Positions 18,249 through 26,901 of a stretch of DNA of 64,000 nucleotides are shown here, one piece after another; positions within the stretch are counted from its first letter, which is position 1; every line of letters starts with the position of its first letter. Under the pieces are notes generated by a model that saw nothing but the letters and a program-made list of their open reading frames with translations, was not told where the DNA came from and ran no database searches. This stretch comes from Phocicoccus schoeneichii. Its GTDB lineage: Bacteria; Bacillota; Bacilli; Staphylococcales; Salinicoccaceae. The DNA is taken from positions 558,001-622,000 of the forward strand of contig NZ_BMDB01000001.1 in NCBI RefSeq assembly GCF_014635565.1, written 5' to 3'. Position numbers and translations under genes: made by a program.

Positions 18249-18255
18249 TTAAAAA

Positions 18256-18279
18256 AAGACTAGTTTATGGACTAGTCTT
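18256..18279 (-). terminator. Intrinsic terminator of the sortase gene
   Basis: A 9-bp stem (AAGACTAGT / ACTAGTCTT) with 6-base loop and a run of seven T on the minus strand. It overlaps the stop codon of the sortase gene and isolates it from the fapR promoter. Confidence 0.9.
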
Positions 18280-18901
18280 CTTCTATGATTTTTGCTTTTA
18301 CAATCAAGCGTTTCTCAAATAAAAGCGTTTCTGGATTATAGTCTTCACAAGTAATTAAAGTAAGAATTTGTGGTTCATCCTCATGTTGGTCGAGTATATC
18401 CACTTCAGTAGGCGTGACTTCAAAAATATCATAAATCTTATATTTTTTTATGCCTTTTCTCGTTATGAATTCAATCTCATCTCCTACATTTGCTTTATCG
18501 AGATAGTTAAACCGAATTCCTGCACCTTCAACGCGATGACCAGCGATTGGTATATTCTGCATATCAAGATGATCAGATGCTTCTAATAATCCGACACCAT
18601 TTCTTAACTTCTCTTCAGAAAGTGGCCCGTAATAAACAGGTTCAGTGATATTTGCAGCTTCAATTTTTAAGATGCCAATCATATCATCTTTAATATTGAT
18701 ACCCGCTTTACCTGACGGTTCAGCACCAGTGATGAATTTTTCAAGCGCATTGACTTTCACGTCATTATCTTCATTCTGAAAGCCTTCGATTATTTTATCG
18801 TTTAAGCGATCTGTAAACACTTCTCTAATGTCTTGCCAGAAAAATAAACAAAGGGCAGTGAGTATAAGTAATACTCCCAGTATTCTTGTAAAAATTCTCA
18901 T
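18272..18901 (-). CDS. srtA: Class A sortase
   Basis: Membrane-anchored cysteine transpeptidase that links LPXTG surface proteins to the peptidoglycan. An N-terminal membrane anchor spans about residues 5-22 (TRILGVLLILTALCLFFW), with the catalytic domain outside. The three active-site residues are visible: His122 (IAGHRVEG), Cys185 (TLITCEDYN) and Arg198 (FEKRLIV). The TLITC motif and overall length of 209 match class A housekeeping sortases such as Staphylococcus aureus SrtA. It follows recG by three bases and so probably shares that transcript. A sortase is not part of the recG-fapR junction in Bacillus. No LPXTG substrate gene is in this window. Confidence 0.92.
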   Translation of the reverse strand: MRIFTRILGVLLILTALCLFFWQDIREVFTDRLNDKIIEGFQNEDNDVKVNALEKFITGAEPSGKAGINIKDDMIGILKIEAANITEPVYYGPLSEEKLRNGVGLLEASDHLDMQNIPIAGHRVEGAGIRFNYLDKANVGDEIEFITRKGIKKYKIYDIFEVTPTEVDILDQHEDEPQILTLITCEDYNPETLLFEKRLIVKAKIIEED

Positions 18902-18904
18902 ATT

Positions 18905-20854
18905 TCACCTCTCAAATAGCTGAATTGCTTCGTCACGTGCGATCTCAAGCATCCTATAATCTTCCGCTAAATCTGCAGCCTTAAATTCTGGAAGCCCACT
19001 CTGTCTAATTCCGAAGAAATCACCAGGACCTCTCATTTCTAAATCTCGTTCAGATAGAATAAATCCATCTGTAGTCTCAGTCATGATATTCATTCTCTCC
19101 GCAGCCTGTTCTGTCTTAGGATCACTGATTAAAATACAGTAACTCTGCTTATCGCTACGTCCAACGCGTCCCCTGAGTTGATGAAGAGTTGAGAGACCAA
19201 ATCGTTCTGCGTTAAATATTGCCATCACTGTTGCATTCGGAACGTTAATCCCTACTTCAATAACCGTTGTAGACACTAAGATGCGTTTATCTAATGACTC
19301 AAAAGTTTCCATTGCTTGGGCTTTTTCATCGTTTTTCATTTGGCCGTGAACAAGAACCACTTCTTGACTGCCAAATTCATTCATAAATAACTCATAAATT
19401 TCATTCACTGTAATAAGATCGAGTGTTTCTGATTCTTCAATGAGTGGTGCTACGACATATATACTGTGACCTCTATTATGTTCACTTCTAATGAAGCTCA
19501 TGACTTCATCTAATTCGTTCGAACGCCTCCAGGTCGTTTCAATTGGCTTACGTCCTGCAGGCATCGTTTTGATTATAGACACATCCATATCACCAAATGT
19601 CGTAATAGATAACGTTCTTGGGATTGGAGTGGCGGTCATGTACAATACATTTTTGTGTCTCGCTTTATTATTCAATTTTTCACGCTGATTCACACCAAAG
19701 CGATGCTGTTCGTCTGTGATGATAAACCCAAGGTTCTTGAATACGACGTCATCTTCAATTAAAGCATGAGTACCTATGATTAAATCGATATCGCCACTCT
19801 TCAAACGATTTAATATCTCGTGCTTTTCCTTTTTAGTCGTAGAACCTGTGAGCAATGCAAGATTTAACTCTCCACTAAATGTTTCAGAAAGAGATTCAAA
19901 GTGTTGATTTGCAAGTACTTCAGTTGGAACCATAAGCGCACTTTGAACACGTGCCGTTTTTGCAGCGTACACACAAATACCTGCAACAATAGTTTTACCG
20001 CTCCCCACGTCACCTTGAAGTAGTCGGTGCATTGAGTAATCCGATAATAAATCTCGACAAATCGCATTGACGCTCGTCTTCTGATCTTTCGTCAGTTCAA
20101 ACGGGAGTGTTTGTATAAATGCTTTTAACTGATCAATATCATAATGGACAATAGTTTCTACATCCCTCACACGCTCTTGTCGACGTTTTTCCATGATTTT
20201 TACTTGATACATGAACAGCTCGTAGAATTTTACTGTTCTACGCGCACGATTCACATCTTCAAATGATTCAGGAAAGTGTAGCAGATATAACGCATCTTTA
20301 ATCGGCATGAGTTGGTACTTTTCTATTAATATGTCTGGGATATCATGCTTGAACTGTGCTTTTTTGAATGTTTCTTTTACAAGGTTTTTAAACGTCTTGT
20401 TATGCATGGCCTTGTTTAATGCATATCTGATTTCTAACTTCTCATTAGTGTTAAAAATAAGCTTCTGTGCGCTCATCTCTTGCTTTAGCTTATTGAATTT
20501 ACCAAATATTTTGACGGTCTCGTTGACCTTGATTTTATCTCTTAAAAAAGGTTGATTAAAAAACGTGACCTTAAAGTAAATATCATTTGCTTCCATAAAG
20601 AATACAAGTCGATTCATACCGCGTCGCATATAAGTAACTGTCGGATCTGTTTTCACAATTCCTTCTGCAGTCACTGTCTCTTCAACTTCTACTGAATTTA
20701 GATCAACGGGTATATGACTCATATAACTATTCGGAATCTTAAAAACAACGTCATTTGCATCGACGATATGAATACTGTTCAAACGTTCTTTTGTCTTCGG
20801 ACCGACGCCTGGTAAGTCATCAATTAAAAAAGCCGGCTCTATCACGTGGTACAT
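18905..20854 (-). CDS. recG: ATP-dependent DNA helicase RecG
   Basis: RecG remodels stalled replication forks and Holliday junctions. The N-terminal wedge/OB domain is followed by a superfamily 2 helicase core. Walker A is in LLQGDVGSGKTIVAG, Walker B is DEQH (IITDEQHRFGVNQRE), and TATPIPRTL and QLRGRVGRSDKQSYC are further motifs. At 649 residues it is some 30 shorter than Bacillus RecG, with the deficit at the C terminus. The Q-R-G-R-V-G-R helicase motif and the terminal domain LSERDLEMRGPGDFFGIRQSG are intact. Confidence 0.96.
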   Translation of the reverse strand: MYHVIEPAFLIDDLPGVGPKTKERLNSIHIVDANDVVFKIPNSYMSHIPVDLNSVEVEETVTAEGIVKTDPTVTYMRRGMNRLVFFMEANDIYFKVTFFNQPFLRDKIKVNETVKIFGKFNKLKQEMSAQKLIFNTNEKLEIRYALNKAMHNKTFKNLVKETFKKAQFKHDIPDILIEKYQLMPIKDALYLLHFPESFEDVNRARRTVKFYELFMYQVKIMEKRRQERVRDVETIVHYDIDQLKAFIQTLPFELTKDQKTSVNAICRDLLSDYSMHRLLQGDVGSGKTIVAGICVYAAKTARVQSALMVPTEVLANQHFESLSETFSGELNLALLTGSTTKKEKHEILNRLKSGDIDLIIGTHALIEDDVVFKNLGFIITDEQHRFGVNQREKLNNKARHKNVLYMTATPIPRTLSITTFGDMDVSIIKTMPAGRKPIETTWRRSNELDEVMSFIRSEHNRGHSIYVVAPLIEESETLDLITVNEIYELFMNEFGSQEVVLVHGQMKNDEKAQAMETFESLDKRILVSTTVIEVGINVPNATVMAIFNAERFGLSTLHQLRGRVGRSDKQSYCILISDPKTEQAAERMNIMTETTDGFILSERDLEMRGPGDFFGIRQSGLPEFKAADLAEDYRMLEIARDEAIQLFER

Positions 20855-20856
20855 CG

Positions 20857-21735
20857 TTAACTACCAAATAGTTCTTGTTTTAATCTTTCACCAGTCGGCG
20901 TAGCTGCAAGTCCACCACGACCTGTTTCTCTTAGAGATGAAGGCATCGTTAAGCCAATTTTGTACATTACTTCAACAACCTCGTCAGCAGGAATTCTTGA
21001 TTCAATGCCTGCTAACGCCATATCTGCTGCAGTAAGCGCATTTGATGCTCCTGCTGCGTTTCTCTTCACGCATGGAACTTCTACAAGTCCTGCGACTGGG
21101 TCACACACGAGTCCAAGCATATTTTTTAATGCGATTGCGAATGCATGCGCACACATTTCTGGTGTGCCTCCATTCATTTCAACGAGTGCTGCTGCTGCCA
21201 TCGCAGATGCACTTCCGACTTCTGCCTGACACCCACCAGCTGCTCCAGAAATACTGGCGTTATTTGCAACAACTAAACCAAATGCACCTGCAGTGAATAA
21301 GAACTTAAGCATTTCTTCACGAGTAAGGTCTGGATTTTTTTGCCTCATGGCAAATAAAACGCCGGGTACAACACCAGCAGATCCAGCAGTAGGCGTGGCA
21401 CAAATTTGTCCCATTGCAGCGTTCACTTCATTCGTACTAACAGCAAATGCAATTGCGTATAGATTTAGGTCTCCAGACAATCCACGCCCACTCTCAATGT
21501 ACTTCTGCATTTTTAGTGCATCCATTCCAGTAAGTCCTGTTGTAGATACAACACCTTCTATACCTTCAGCTGCTGCGTTTTCCATTGTCTTTAAGTTCAG
21601 TTCCATGCCATTCATCACATCTAATGGAGTGAGTCCAGACACTTCAACTTCTTGTTCAATCATGATGTCCGCAATCGATTTTTGTTCATTTTGTGCTTTT
21701 GTAATGAGTTGATTTATACTATTAAAAATTGCCAA
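20857..21735 (-). CDS. sdaAA: L-serine dehydratase, alpha subunit
   Basis: Iron-sulphur catalytic subunit that deaminates L-serine to pyruvate. Conserved cysteines for the [4Fe-4S] cluster are in GQICATPTAGSAGVVPG, GGCQAEVGSASAMAAA and CDPVAGLVEVPCVKRNA. Length is 292 residues. It follows sdaAB by 13 bases and precedes recG, the same order as Bacillus subtilis sdaAB-sdaAA-recG. Confidence 0.96.
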   Translation of the reverse strand: MAIFNSINQLITKAQNEQKSIADIMIEQEVEVSGLTPLDVMNGMELNLKTMENAAAEGIEGVVSTTGLTGMDALKMQKYIESGRGLSGDLNLYAIAFAVSTNEVNAAMGQICATPTAGSAGVVPGVLFAMRQKNPDLTREEMLKFLFTAGAFGLVVANNASISGAAGGCQAEVGSASAMAAAALVEMNGGTPEMCAHAFAIALKNMLGLVCDPVAGLVEVPCVKRNAAGASNALTAADMALAGIESRIPADEVVEVMYKIGLTMPSSLRETGRGGLAATPTGERLKQELFGS

Positions 21736-21748
21736 TATGATCTACCTC

Positions 21749-22414
21749 TCAATCTCCGTGAAGCTCAATTACGCGCTTAACACCTTTTGTACTATTAATT
21801 TTATCGACAGTTGATTTTTCAATTGAGCCATCTAGCTCAATTGTCATGAGTGCAATCTGTCCAACTTCTTTTCGTGATACGTTCATATTACCAATATTTA
21901 CTTTTTGGTCTTTTAATATCGCAGTTACATCTGCAATTGTACCAAACTCATCCACGTGGAATACGAGTAGCGCATGGTAGTTCCCAGATATACTGATTGG
22001 ATAATCGTTGATCGATACAAGTTGTATCTTACCTCCACCAATTGAGATACCTTCGACCATTAGTTCCTCTTCACCCTTAAAGAGATGGAGTAATGCTGTA
22101 TTTGGGTGACTTCTTTCTTCCATCATTTCAATGATATTGATTGTCACACCCTGTTCTTTTGCATGATCTAGTGCATGTATGATTCTGCTATCATCGGTGT
22201 TATAGCCAAGTACCCCACCTACTAAAGCAACATCTGTCGCATGACCTCTGTATGTATCTCTAAATGATCCGTACAGATAAATATCCACTTTATCTGGTTG
22301 TTCTCCAAATAAATTTCTTGCTGTGAGTCCGATTCTCACTGAACCGGCAGTATGTGAACTCGATGGACCTACCATTACAGGACCTATAATATCAAAGACA
22401 CTTTTATACTTCAT
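21749..22414 (-). CDS. sdaAB: L-serine dehydratase, beta subunit
   Basis: Beta subunit, with the conserved GPVMVGPSSSHTAGSVRIG near the N terminus and a C-terminal ACT domain (ALLVFHVDEFGTIADVTAIL) that senses serine. I place the start at the ATG at 22414 (MKYKSVFDIIGP), as in relatives, with GGGCGG as the likely ribosome-binding site. An in-frame ATG at 22429 is possible. The terminator hairpin of fakA ends only 24 bases before the start, leaving no room for a normal promoter. Expression therefore depends on read-through or on a promoter within fakA. Confidence 0.94.
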   Translation of the reverse strand: MKYKSVFDIIGPVMVGPSSSHTAGSVRIGLTARNLFGEQPDKVDIYLYGSFRDTYRGHATDVALVGGVLGYNTDDSRIIHALDHAKEQGVTINIIEMMEERSHPNTALLHLFKGEEELMVEGISIGGGKIQLVSINDYPISISGNYHALLVFHVDEFGTIADVTAILKDQKVNIGNMNVSRKEVGQIALMTIELDGSIEKSTVDKINSTKGVKRVIELHGD

Positions 22415-22437
22415 AAAAAAACCGCCCATTCTATAAA

Positions 22438-22459
22438 AGCCACACCCATTGGTGTGGCT
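22438..22459 (-). terminator. Terminator-like hairpin after fakA
   Basis: A 9-bp stem (AGCCACACC / GGTGTGGCT) with loop CATT and only four T on the minus strand. It is probably a partial terminator, since sdaAB follows at once. Confidence 0.7.
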
Positions 22460-22465
22460 CTGAAA

Positions 22466-24109
22466 TTATTCTGCTGAAATTAAGTAACTATATACTGGTT
22501 GTTTACCATCATGAACTTCAAATTCGACATCTTCGAATTCTTCTTCAATCTTATCCAACACACTTTCTAGTGTATCATTATTTCCGTCTTCACCGATGAA
22601 TACAGTAACGATTTCTGTATCTTCATCAATCATCTTACGAATTAGGACATCTAAAGTCTCAGAGCCTTCATCGTTTGACGTTATAATTTTACCGTCTAAA
22701 ATACCCATGTGTTGGTCTTTCTTAATATCGATATCATCGATTTTAGTATCACGTACTGAGTACGTAATTTGACCAGTTTTCACATGCTGAATTGCTTCAA
22801 CCATGTCATCTTCATTAGCTTCTAAAGATGCGTCTTTCGTATATGCAAACATCGCGCTGACACATTCAGGAATTGAACGTGTTGGAATCACGATGCTTGG
22901 CACTTCCAATAATTCTTGTGCTTGCTCAGCTGCCATGATGATATTTTTATTGTTTGGCATAATGATAACTTCTTTTACATCTTCGTCTTTAATGATGTTA
23001 ATGATATCTTCAGTTGATGGGTTCATTGTTTGACCCCCACTGATGATATGTGTCACACCGATACTTTTAAGCATCTCATTAATACCTTCACCACTTGATA
23101 CTGCGATAATTGCTGTGTCTATTTTTTCTTTTTTCTCATTAGACTTGCCACGTTTATCTTCAATTGCTCTGAACTGTTCACGCATATTGTCTACTTTAAT
23201 CTTGATAATCTCACCGTATTCTGCACCGTAAGTAAGTGCTTTACCTGGTGTTTCAGTGTGCACGTGCACTTTAACGATTTCATCGTCATTAATCACAAGT
23301 AATGAATCTCCGAATTTGTCCATATCGTTTCTGAAGTCTTCTTCAATAAACTCTTTCTTACCATCTTCAAAACGAACCATGAATTCTGTACAGAAACCAA
23401 ATGTAATATCTTCTGCAGACATAAACTCTTCAAATTCATGCGTATCATTAATAAATTCATCTGTATCAACTGAATCCGCTTCATCTTCTACAATTTCTTC
23501 ACCAGTTAATGCTGATAAAAATCCTTCGTACACATAAACTAAACCTTGTCCCCCAGAGTCTACTACACCAACTTCTTTTAGAACGGGTAATAAGTCAGGA
23601 GTTCTCTTAAGTGACGCTTTAGATTCTTCAACAACGATCTTCATAAGTTCTGCGATGTCTGTCACAGAATCTACTGAATCAACGGCTTTTTGAGCTGAAT
23701 CTTTAGCTACTGTTAGAATTGTACCTTCTACTGGTTTCATTACAGCTTTATACGCTGTCTTAACTCCAGCTTCTAATGCTTCAACGAATGAATGAATATC
23801 TAGAGTTTCTACTTCTTCAACGTGCTTAGAAAACCCTCTGAATAATTGTGATAAAATTACGCCTGAGTTTCCACGTGCACCCATTAAAAGTCCTCTTGAG
23901 AAATGTTTACCTACTTCTCCGACATGCGTAGATTTTACATCCTTAACTTCATCTGCACCCGATGACATCGATAAATTCATATTAGTTCCAGTATCACCGT
24001 CAGGAACTGGGAATACGTTAAGTGAATCAACGTAGTCCGCATTCTTTTTTAAGTTGTTTGCACCAAGTAAAATCATCTGGCGAAACTGTTGACCATCTAT
24101 TTTCTCCAT
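22466..24109 (-). CDS. fakA: Fatty acid kinase subunit FakA
   Basis: ATP-binding kinase subunit that phosphorylates fatty acids bound to FakB, feeding exogenous fatty acids into phospholipid synthesis. It was formerly called YloV or DAK2-domain protein. The N-terminal DhaL domain has the nucleotide loop FPVPDGDTGTNMNLSM and LLMGARGNSGVILSQLFRGF. The C-terminal domain is EDD/DegV-like (AIIAVSSGEGINEMLKSIG, HIISGGQTMNPSTEDI). Length is 547 residues. It follows yloU by 19 bases. A FakB partner is not encoded in this window. Confidence 0.95.
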   Translation of the reverse strand: MEKIDGQQFRQMILLGANNLKKNADYVDSLNVFPVPDGDTGTNMNLSMSSGADEVKDVKSTHVGEVGKHFSRGLLMGARGNSGVILSQLFRGFSKHVEEVETLDIHSFVEALEAGVKTAYKAVMKPVEGTILTVAKDSAQKAVDSVDSVTDIAELMKIVVEESKASLKRTPDLLPVLKEVGVVDSGGQGLVYVYEGFLSALTGEEIVEDEADSVDTDEFINDTHEFEEFMSAEDITFGFCTEFMVRFEDGKKEFIEEDFRNDMDKFGDSLLVINDDEIVKVHVHTETPGKALTYGAEYGEIIKIKVDNMREQFRAIEDKRGKSNEKKEKIDTAIIAVSSGEGINEMLKSIGVTHIISGGQTMNPSTEDIINIIKDEDVKEVIIMPNNKNIIMAAEQAQELLEVPSIVIPTRSIPECVSAMFAYTKDASLEANEDDMVEAIQHVKTGQITYSVRDTKIDDIDIKKDQHMGILDGKIITSNDEGSETLDVLIRKMIDEDTEIVTVFIGEDGNNDTLESVLDKIEEEFEDVEFEVHDGKQPVYSYLISAE

Positions 24110-24128
24110 TATAATAAATCCCTTCTTA

Positions 24129-24503
24129 TTACTCGTCAGAGTTAATCACTCTAACTCCTTGTACATGAATATTCACAGAATCAATTTCTAATCCCAAAGT
24201 CTTCTCAAGTGTATATTTTACAGTTGATTGCACATTACTTGCAACCTCAGAAATCTTAACTCCATATAGAACGATAATATATAAGTCTATTTTCAATTTG
24301 TCAGATTCATTTTCAACTACGACTCCACGTGCATAATTTTCTTTTCCAAGTAGTTCAGCAAAACCATCCCTAAATGTTTTTGATGCCATACCCACGACTC
24401 CGTAGCTTTCACTCATGATACCACCAGCAATGTTTGCGATGACATCCATAGAAATATCAATTGTTCCTAAATCATTTTTAATTTCTAGTGACATATAACT
24501 CAC
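24129..24503 (-). CDS. yloU: Asp23/Gls24 family envelope protein YloU
   Basis: Small Asp23/Gls24 family protein (124 residues), related to envelope stress proteins of Gram-positive bacteria. Typical family sequences are IDISMDVIANIAGGIMSESYGVVGMAS and VDLYIIVLYG-like strands (KIDLYIIVLYGVKISEVA). It is always upstream of fakA, suggesting a role in lipid or envelope homeostasis, but the biochemical function is unknown. The promoter is at 24520-24549, with AGGAGTGAG as ribosome-binding site. Confidence 0.92.
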   Translation of the reverse strand: MSYMSLEIKNDLGTIDISMDVIANIAGGIMSESYGVVGMASKTFRDGFAELLGKENYARGVVVENESDKLKIDLYIIVLYGVKISEVASNVQSTVKYTLEKTLGLEIDSVNIHVQGVRVINSDE

Positions 24504-24519
24504 TCCTAATCATCATATT

Positions 24520-24549
24520 ATTATAGTCAATTTACATGCCTATTGACAA
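24520..24549 (-). promoter_or_regulatory. Promoter of yloU-fakA
   Basis: Minus-strand -35 TTGTCA (24544-24549), 18-base spacer and -10 TATAAT (24520-24525). A strong SigA-type match, 17 bases before the yloU start codon. Confidence 0.75.
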
Positions 24550-24601
24550 GTGCTATAAAACAGGGCATTATTAATAACAGTTGTAATTTACGAACTTTTT
24601 G

Positions 24602-24630
24602 TTGAATATAATACTATATTCATGTATTAT
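24602..24630 (+). promoter_or_regulatory. Promoter of rpmB
   Basis: Plus-strand -35 TTGAAT, 17-base spacer, -10 TATTAT, 54 bases before the rpmB start. The region is very AT-rich, so other boxes are possible. Confidence 0.5.
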
Positions 24631-24684
24631 ATTATAGTATTCGTAAACTAGAATTAGCAATTAAATTGTAAAGGAGTGGGACGA

Positions 24685-24873
24685 ATGGCAAAAGAATGTT
24701 ACGTAACTGGTCGTAGAGCAAGATCTGGTAACAACCGTTCTCACGCACTAAACGCAAGCAAAAGAACTTTTGGTGCAAACTTACAAAAAGTTAGAATCAT
24801 GGTTGATGGCAAACCTAAACGTGTTTGGGTTTCAGCACGTGCTTTAAAATCAGGTAAAGTAGAACGCGTTTAA
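24685..24873 (+). CDS. rpmB: 50S ribosomal protein L28
   Basis: Ribosomal protein bL28, 62 residues, starting [20 protein letters not shown]. The start is set by AAAGGAGTGGG ending about 5 bases upstream; a start three codons earlier would overlap this site. [16 protein letters not shown] and [14 protein letters not shown] are family-typical. It is monocistronic, on the opposite strand to yloU, and is ended by a bidirectional terminator. Confidence 0.98.
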   Translation: MAKECYVTGRRARSGNNRSHALNASKRTFGANLQKVRIMVDGKPKRVWVSARALKSGKVERV

Positions 24874-24882
24874 TCGCTATAT

Positions 24883-24917
24883 AAAAAAGAACATTGCAAA
24901 CTGCAATGTTCTTTTTT
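24883..24917. terminator. Bidirectional terminator between rpmB and the DUF554 gene
   Basis: A 16-bp perfect stem (AAAAAAGAACATTGCA / TGCAATGTTCTTTTTT) with a 3-base loop. A runs on one side and T runs on the other allow termination of both converging transcripts. Confidence 0.93.
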
Positions 24918-24930
24918 ATTTTGCCTATAA

Positions 24931-25635
24931 TTAGTTAAAAATACTCATAACCCAAACCATGAACATACCGATGAAGATAGATGGGATCATGTTCCCTACT
25001 CTCATCTTAGTTACGTTTAACATATTTAGTCCAATCGCAAGCAGAATTACTCCACCTGTCGCACTTACCTGTGCTGTCATATCATTCAGTACAGCCTCTG
25101 GTATAAAACTTGCGAAGCCTTTAGCTCCAAGTGAAATTCCCGCTTCATATAGAAACGTCGGTATTCCTGAAATTACAACACCTAAGCCATAGGTTGCTGT
25201 CATAACTAGTGCAATAAAGAAATCCATGATTGATTTTGTAAATAGTACGTCATGAGATCCACGAAGACCTGCATCTAGACCACCAACGATACCCATCGCA
25301 CCGATGATAAAGACAAGTGACCCTGAAACAAGACCTTGAGAAATATTACCACCGTTTTTATCTCCCATTCTGTATTCAATCATGTGCCCCATTTTGTTGA
25401 GTTGTTCTTCAAGGGCTAAAACTTCACCAATGACGACACCAATAATCAAACTGAGTAGCGTCGTTAAAACGTCAGTTGAACCAGCAACCATCTGTATACC
25501 TAAACTCATGATTACAAGTGCTTGAACTTTTAAAATGGAATCTTTTATATGCTCTGGAATAAATGTAAAAACGAGACCGAGTAGACCACCTATGACTATC
25601 GCAAGTCCGTTTACAAAAGATCCTAATAATATCAT
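24931..25635 (-). CDS. DUF554 family membrane protein
   Basis: Integral membrane protein of 234 residues with about six to seven hydrophobic segments. It begins MILLGSFVNGLAIVIGGLLG, typical of the DUF554 (YqgA/YdfK-like) family. Glycine-rich helices such as LVFIIGAMGIVGGLDAGLRG are conserved in that family. No function is established; a transport role is only suspected. It follows thiN by four bases and so is the last gene of the rsgA-rpe-thiN operon. It is not present at this place in Bacillus subtilis. Confidence 0.85.
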   Translation of the reverse strand: MILLGSFVNGLAIVIGGLLGLVFTFIPEHIKDSILKVQALVIMSLGIQMVAGSTDVLTTLLSLIIGVVIGEVLALEEQLNKMGHMIEYRMGDKNGGNISQGLVSGSLVFIIGAMGIVGGLDAGLRGSHDVLFTKSIMDFFIALVMTATYGLGVVISGIPTFLYEAGISLGAKGFASFIPEAVLNDMTAQVSATGGVILLAIGLNMLNVTKMRVGNMIPSIFIGMFMVWVMSIFN

Positions 25636-25639
25636 CCAC

Positions 25640-26257
25640 TCACCTCTTATCCATAGAATGTATTAATAAAATATCTTTATTCGTAGTTACTGTTGCCACG
25701 TCACCTATAAATTCATTGCTTACTGTTAATGTTTTTCCTGGTGAAATATTTTCCTCATTTAATTCATATTTAAGTTCTTCTAAAGAAAGCACTGTGTTTT
25801 CATGAATTGGAATAAATGAGACATACTTAAAACCTTTATTGATTATCTTATGTTTACCACTATTTAAAAGACTTAAATCATTCTCTTTATCTTTTAAGTG
25901 GATGTTAACCTCGCGTAGCGCATCATTTTGTAGTAAATAGATGTTCATAAGCGTATGATCCATTCTGCCCCCAAATGCCCCATATACGTCGATTTCAGTG
26001 TATCCTTCTTCTACGAGCGATAAAAGACAGAGTTCTGTATCCGTATAATCTTTTTCGCTTTGTACGACATCTATTTTTAAATGGCTCTTTAGAAATTTGA
26101 GTTCTTCTTTCGTTACTGAATCAAAATCACCAAAGGCATAAGTTGGAACAATACCCGATTTTAATAGGATAAGTGCACCTTTGTCAACACCTGCCCAGTC
26201 CCCATCTAAATTTAAAAGAGAGACATTCGTCTCTCTAAGCAATACATTTATCATCAT
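25640..26257 (-). CDS. thiN: Thiamine pyrophosphokinase
   Basis: Converts thiamine to thiamine pyrophosphate with ATP. Landmarks are WAGVDKGALILLKSGIVP, AFGDFDSVTKEEL, the EKDYTDTELCL motif and YGAFGGRMDHTLMN. Length is 205 residues. It overlaps rpe by four bases, in the usual order rsgA-rpe-thiN. Confidence 0.94.
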   Translation of the reverse strand: MMINVLLRETNVSLLNLDGDWAGVDKGALILLKSGIVPTYAFGDFDSVTKEELKFLKSHLKIDVVQSEKDYTDTELCLLSLVEEGYTEIDVYGAFGGRMDHTLMNIYLLQNDALREVNIHLKDKENDLSLLNSGKHKIINKGFKYVSFIPIHENTVLSLEELKYELNEENISPGKTLTVSNEFIGDVATVTTNKDILLIHSMDKR

Positions 26258-26901
26258 TTTTGTTTAATATCCAAAATTGTTTGTTTTGGATCCTCTGATT
26301 TAAATAAGAATGAACCACTCACTAATAAATCCGCACCCGCTTCAGCACATAATTTACCAGTTTCATCATTCACGCCACCATCCACTTCAATGAGGAAGTC
26401 TAATTGTTTCTTCTTTCTAATTTCATCGAGTTCTTTAATTTTATCGATACCACTCATAATGAAGCTTTGTCCACCAAATCCAGGATTTACAGTCATTACA
26501 AGTACGAAATCTACAATATCTAGGACATATTTGATTGACTCTACAGGTGTGCTTGGATTTAAGACAATCCCTGCTTTCATACCTTTAGACTGAATATGAG
26601 TGATCAATCTATGCGCATGAGCAGTTGCTTCGATATGAAAACTTAAATACTCTACACCCATCGCTTGAAATTCATCAACAAATTGTTCTGGATCTTCAGT
26701 CATTAAGTGAACATCTAAGGGTATATTAGATTCTTTTGCAATCGCTTCACATACTGGAATTCCGTATGAAATGTTTGGTACAAACTGTCCATCCATAATA
26801 TCTAGATGAAAAATATCAGCCCCAGCTTCTTCCATTCTCTTCATGTCAGAACCTAAGTTTAAAAAATCACTTGCTAATAATGATGGTAATACTTTAACCA
26901 T
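26254..26901 (-). CDS. rpe: Ribulose-phosphate 3-epimerase
   Basis: Pentose-phosphate pathway TIM-barrel enzyme, 215 residues. Metal- and substrate-binding motifs are visible: FHLDIMDGQFVPNISYG, DVHLMTEDPEQF, VMTVNPGFGGQSF and EVDGGVNDETG. Its ATG overlaps the rsgA stop by one base, so translation is coupled. Confidence 0.97.
   Translation of the reverse strand: MVKVLPSLLASDFLNLGSDMKRMEEAGADIFHLDIMDGQFVPNISYGIPVCEAIAKESNIPLDVHLMTEDPEQFVDEFQAMGVEYLSFHIEATAHAHRLITHIQSKGMKAGIVLNPSTPVESIKYVLDIVDFVLVMTVNPGFGGQSFIMSGIDKIKELDEIRKKKQLDFLIEVDGGVNDETGKLCAEAGADLLVSGSFLFKSEDPKQTILDIKQK

Noticed and set aside
24595-24650. Near-palindromic AT-rich segment before rpmB as an operator
   Set aside because: The symmetry is imperfect and explained by the TA-rich promoter composition.
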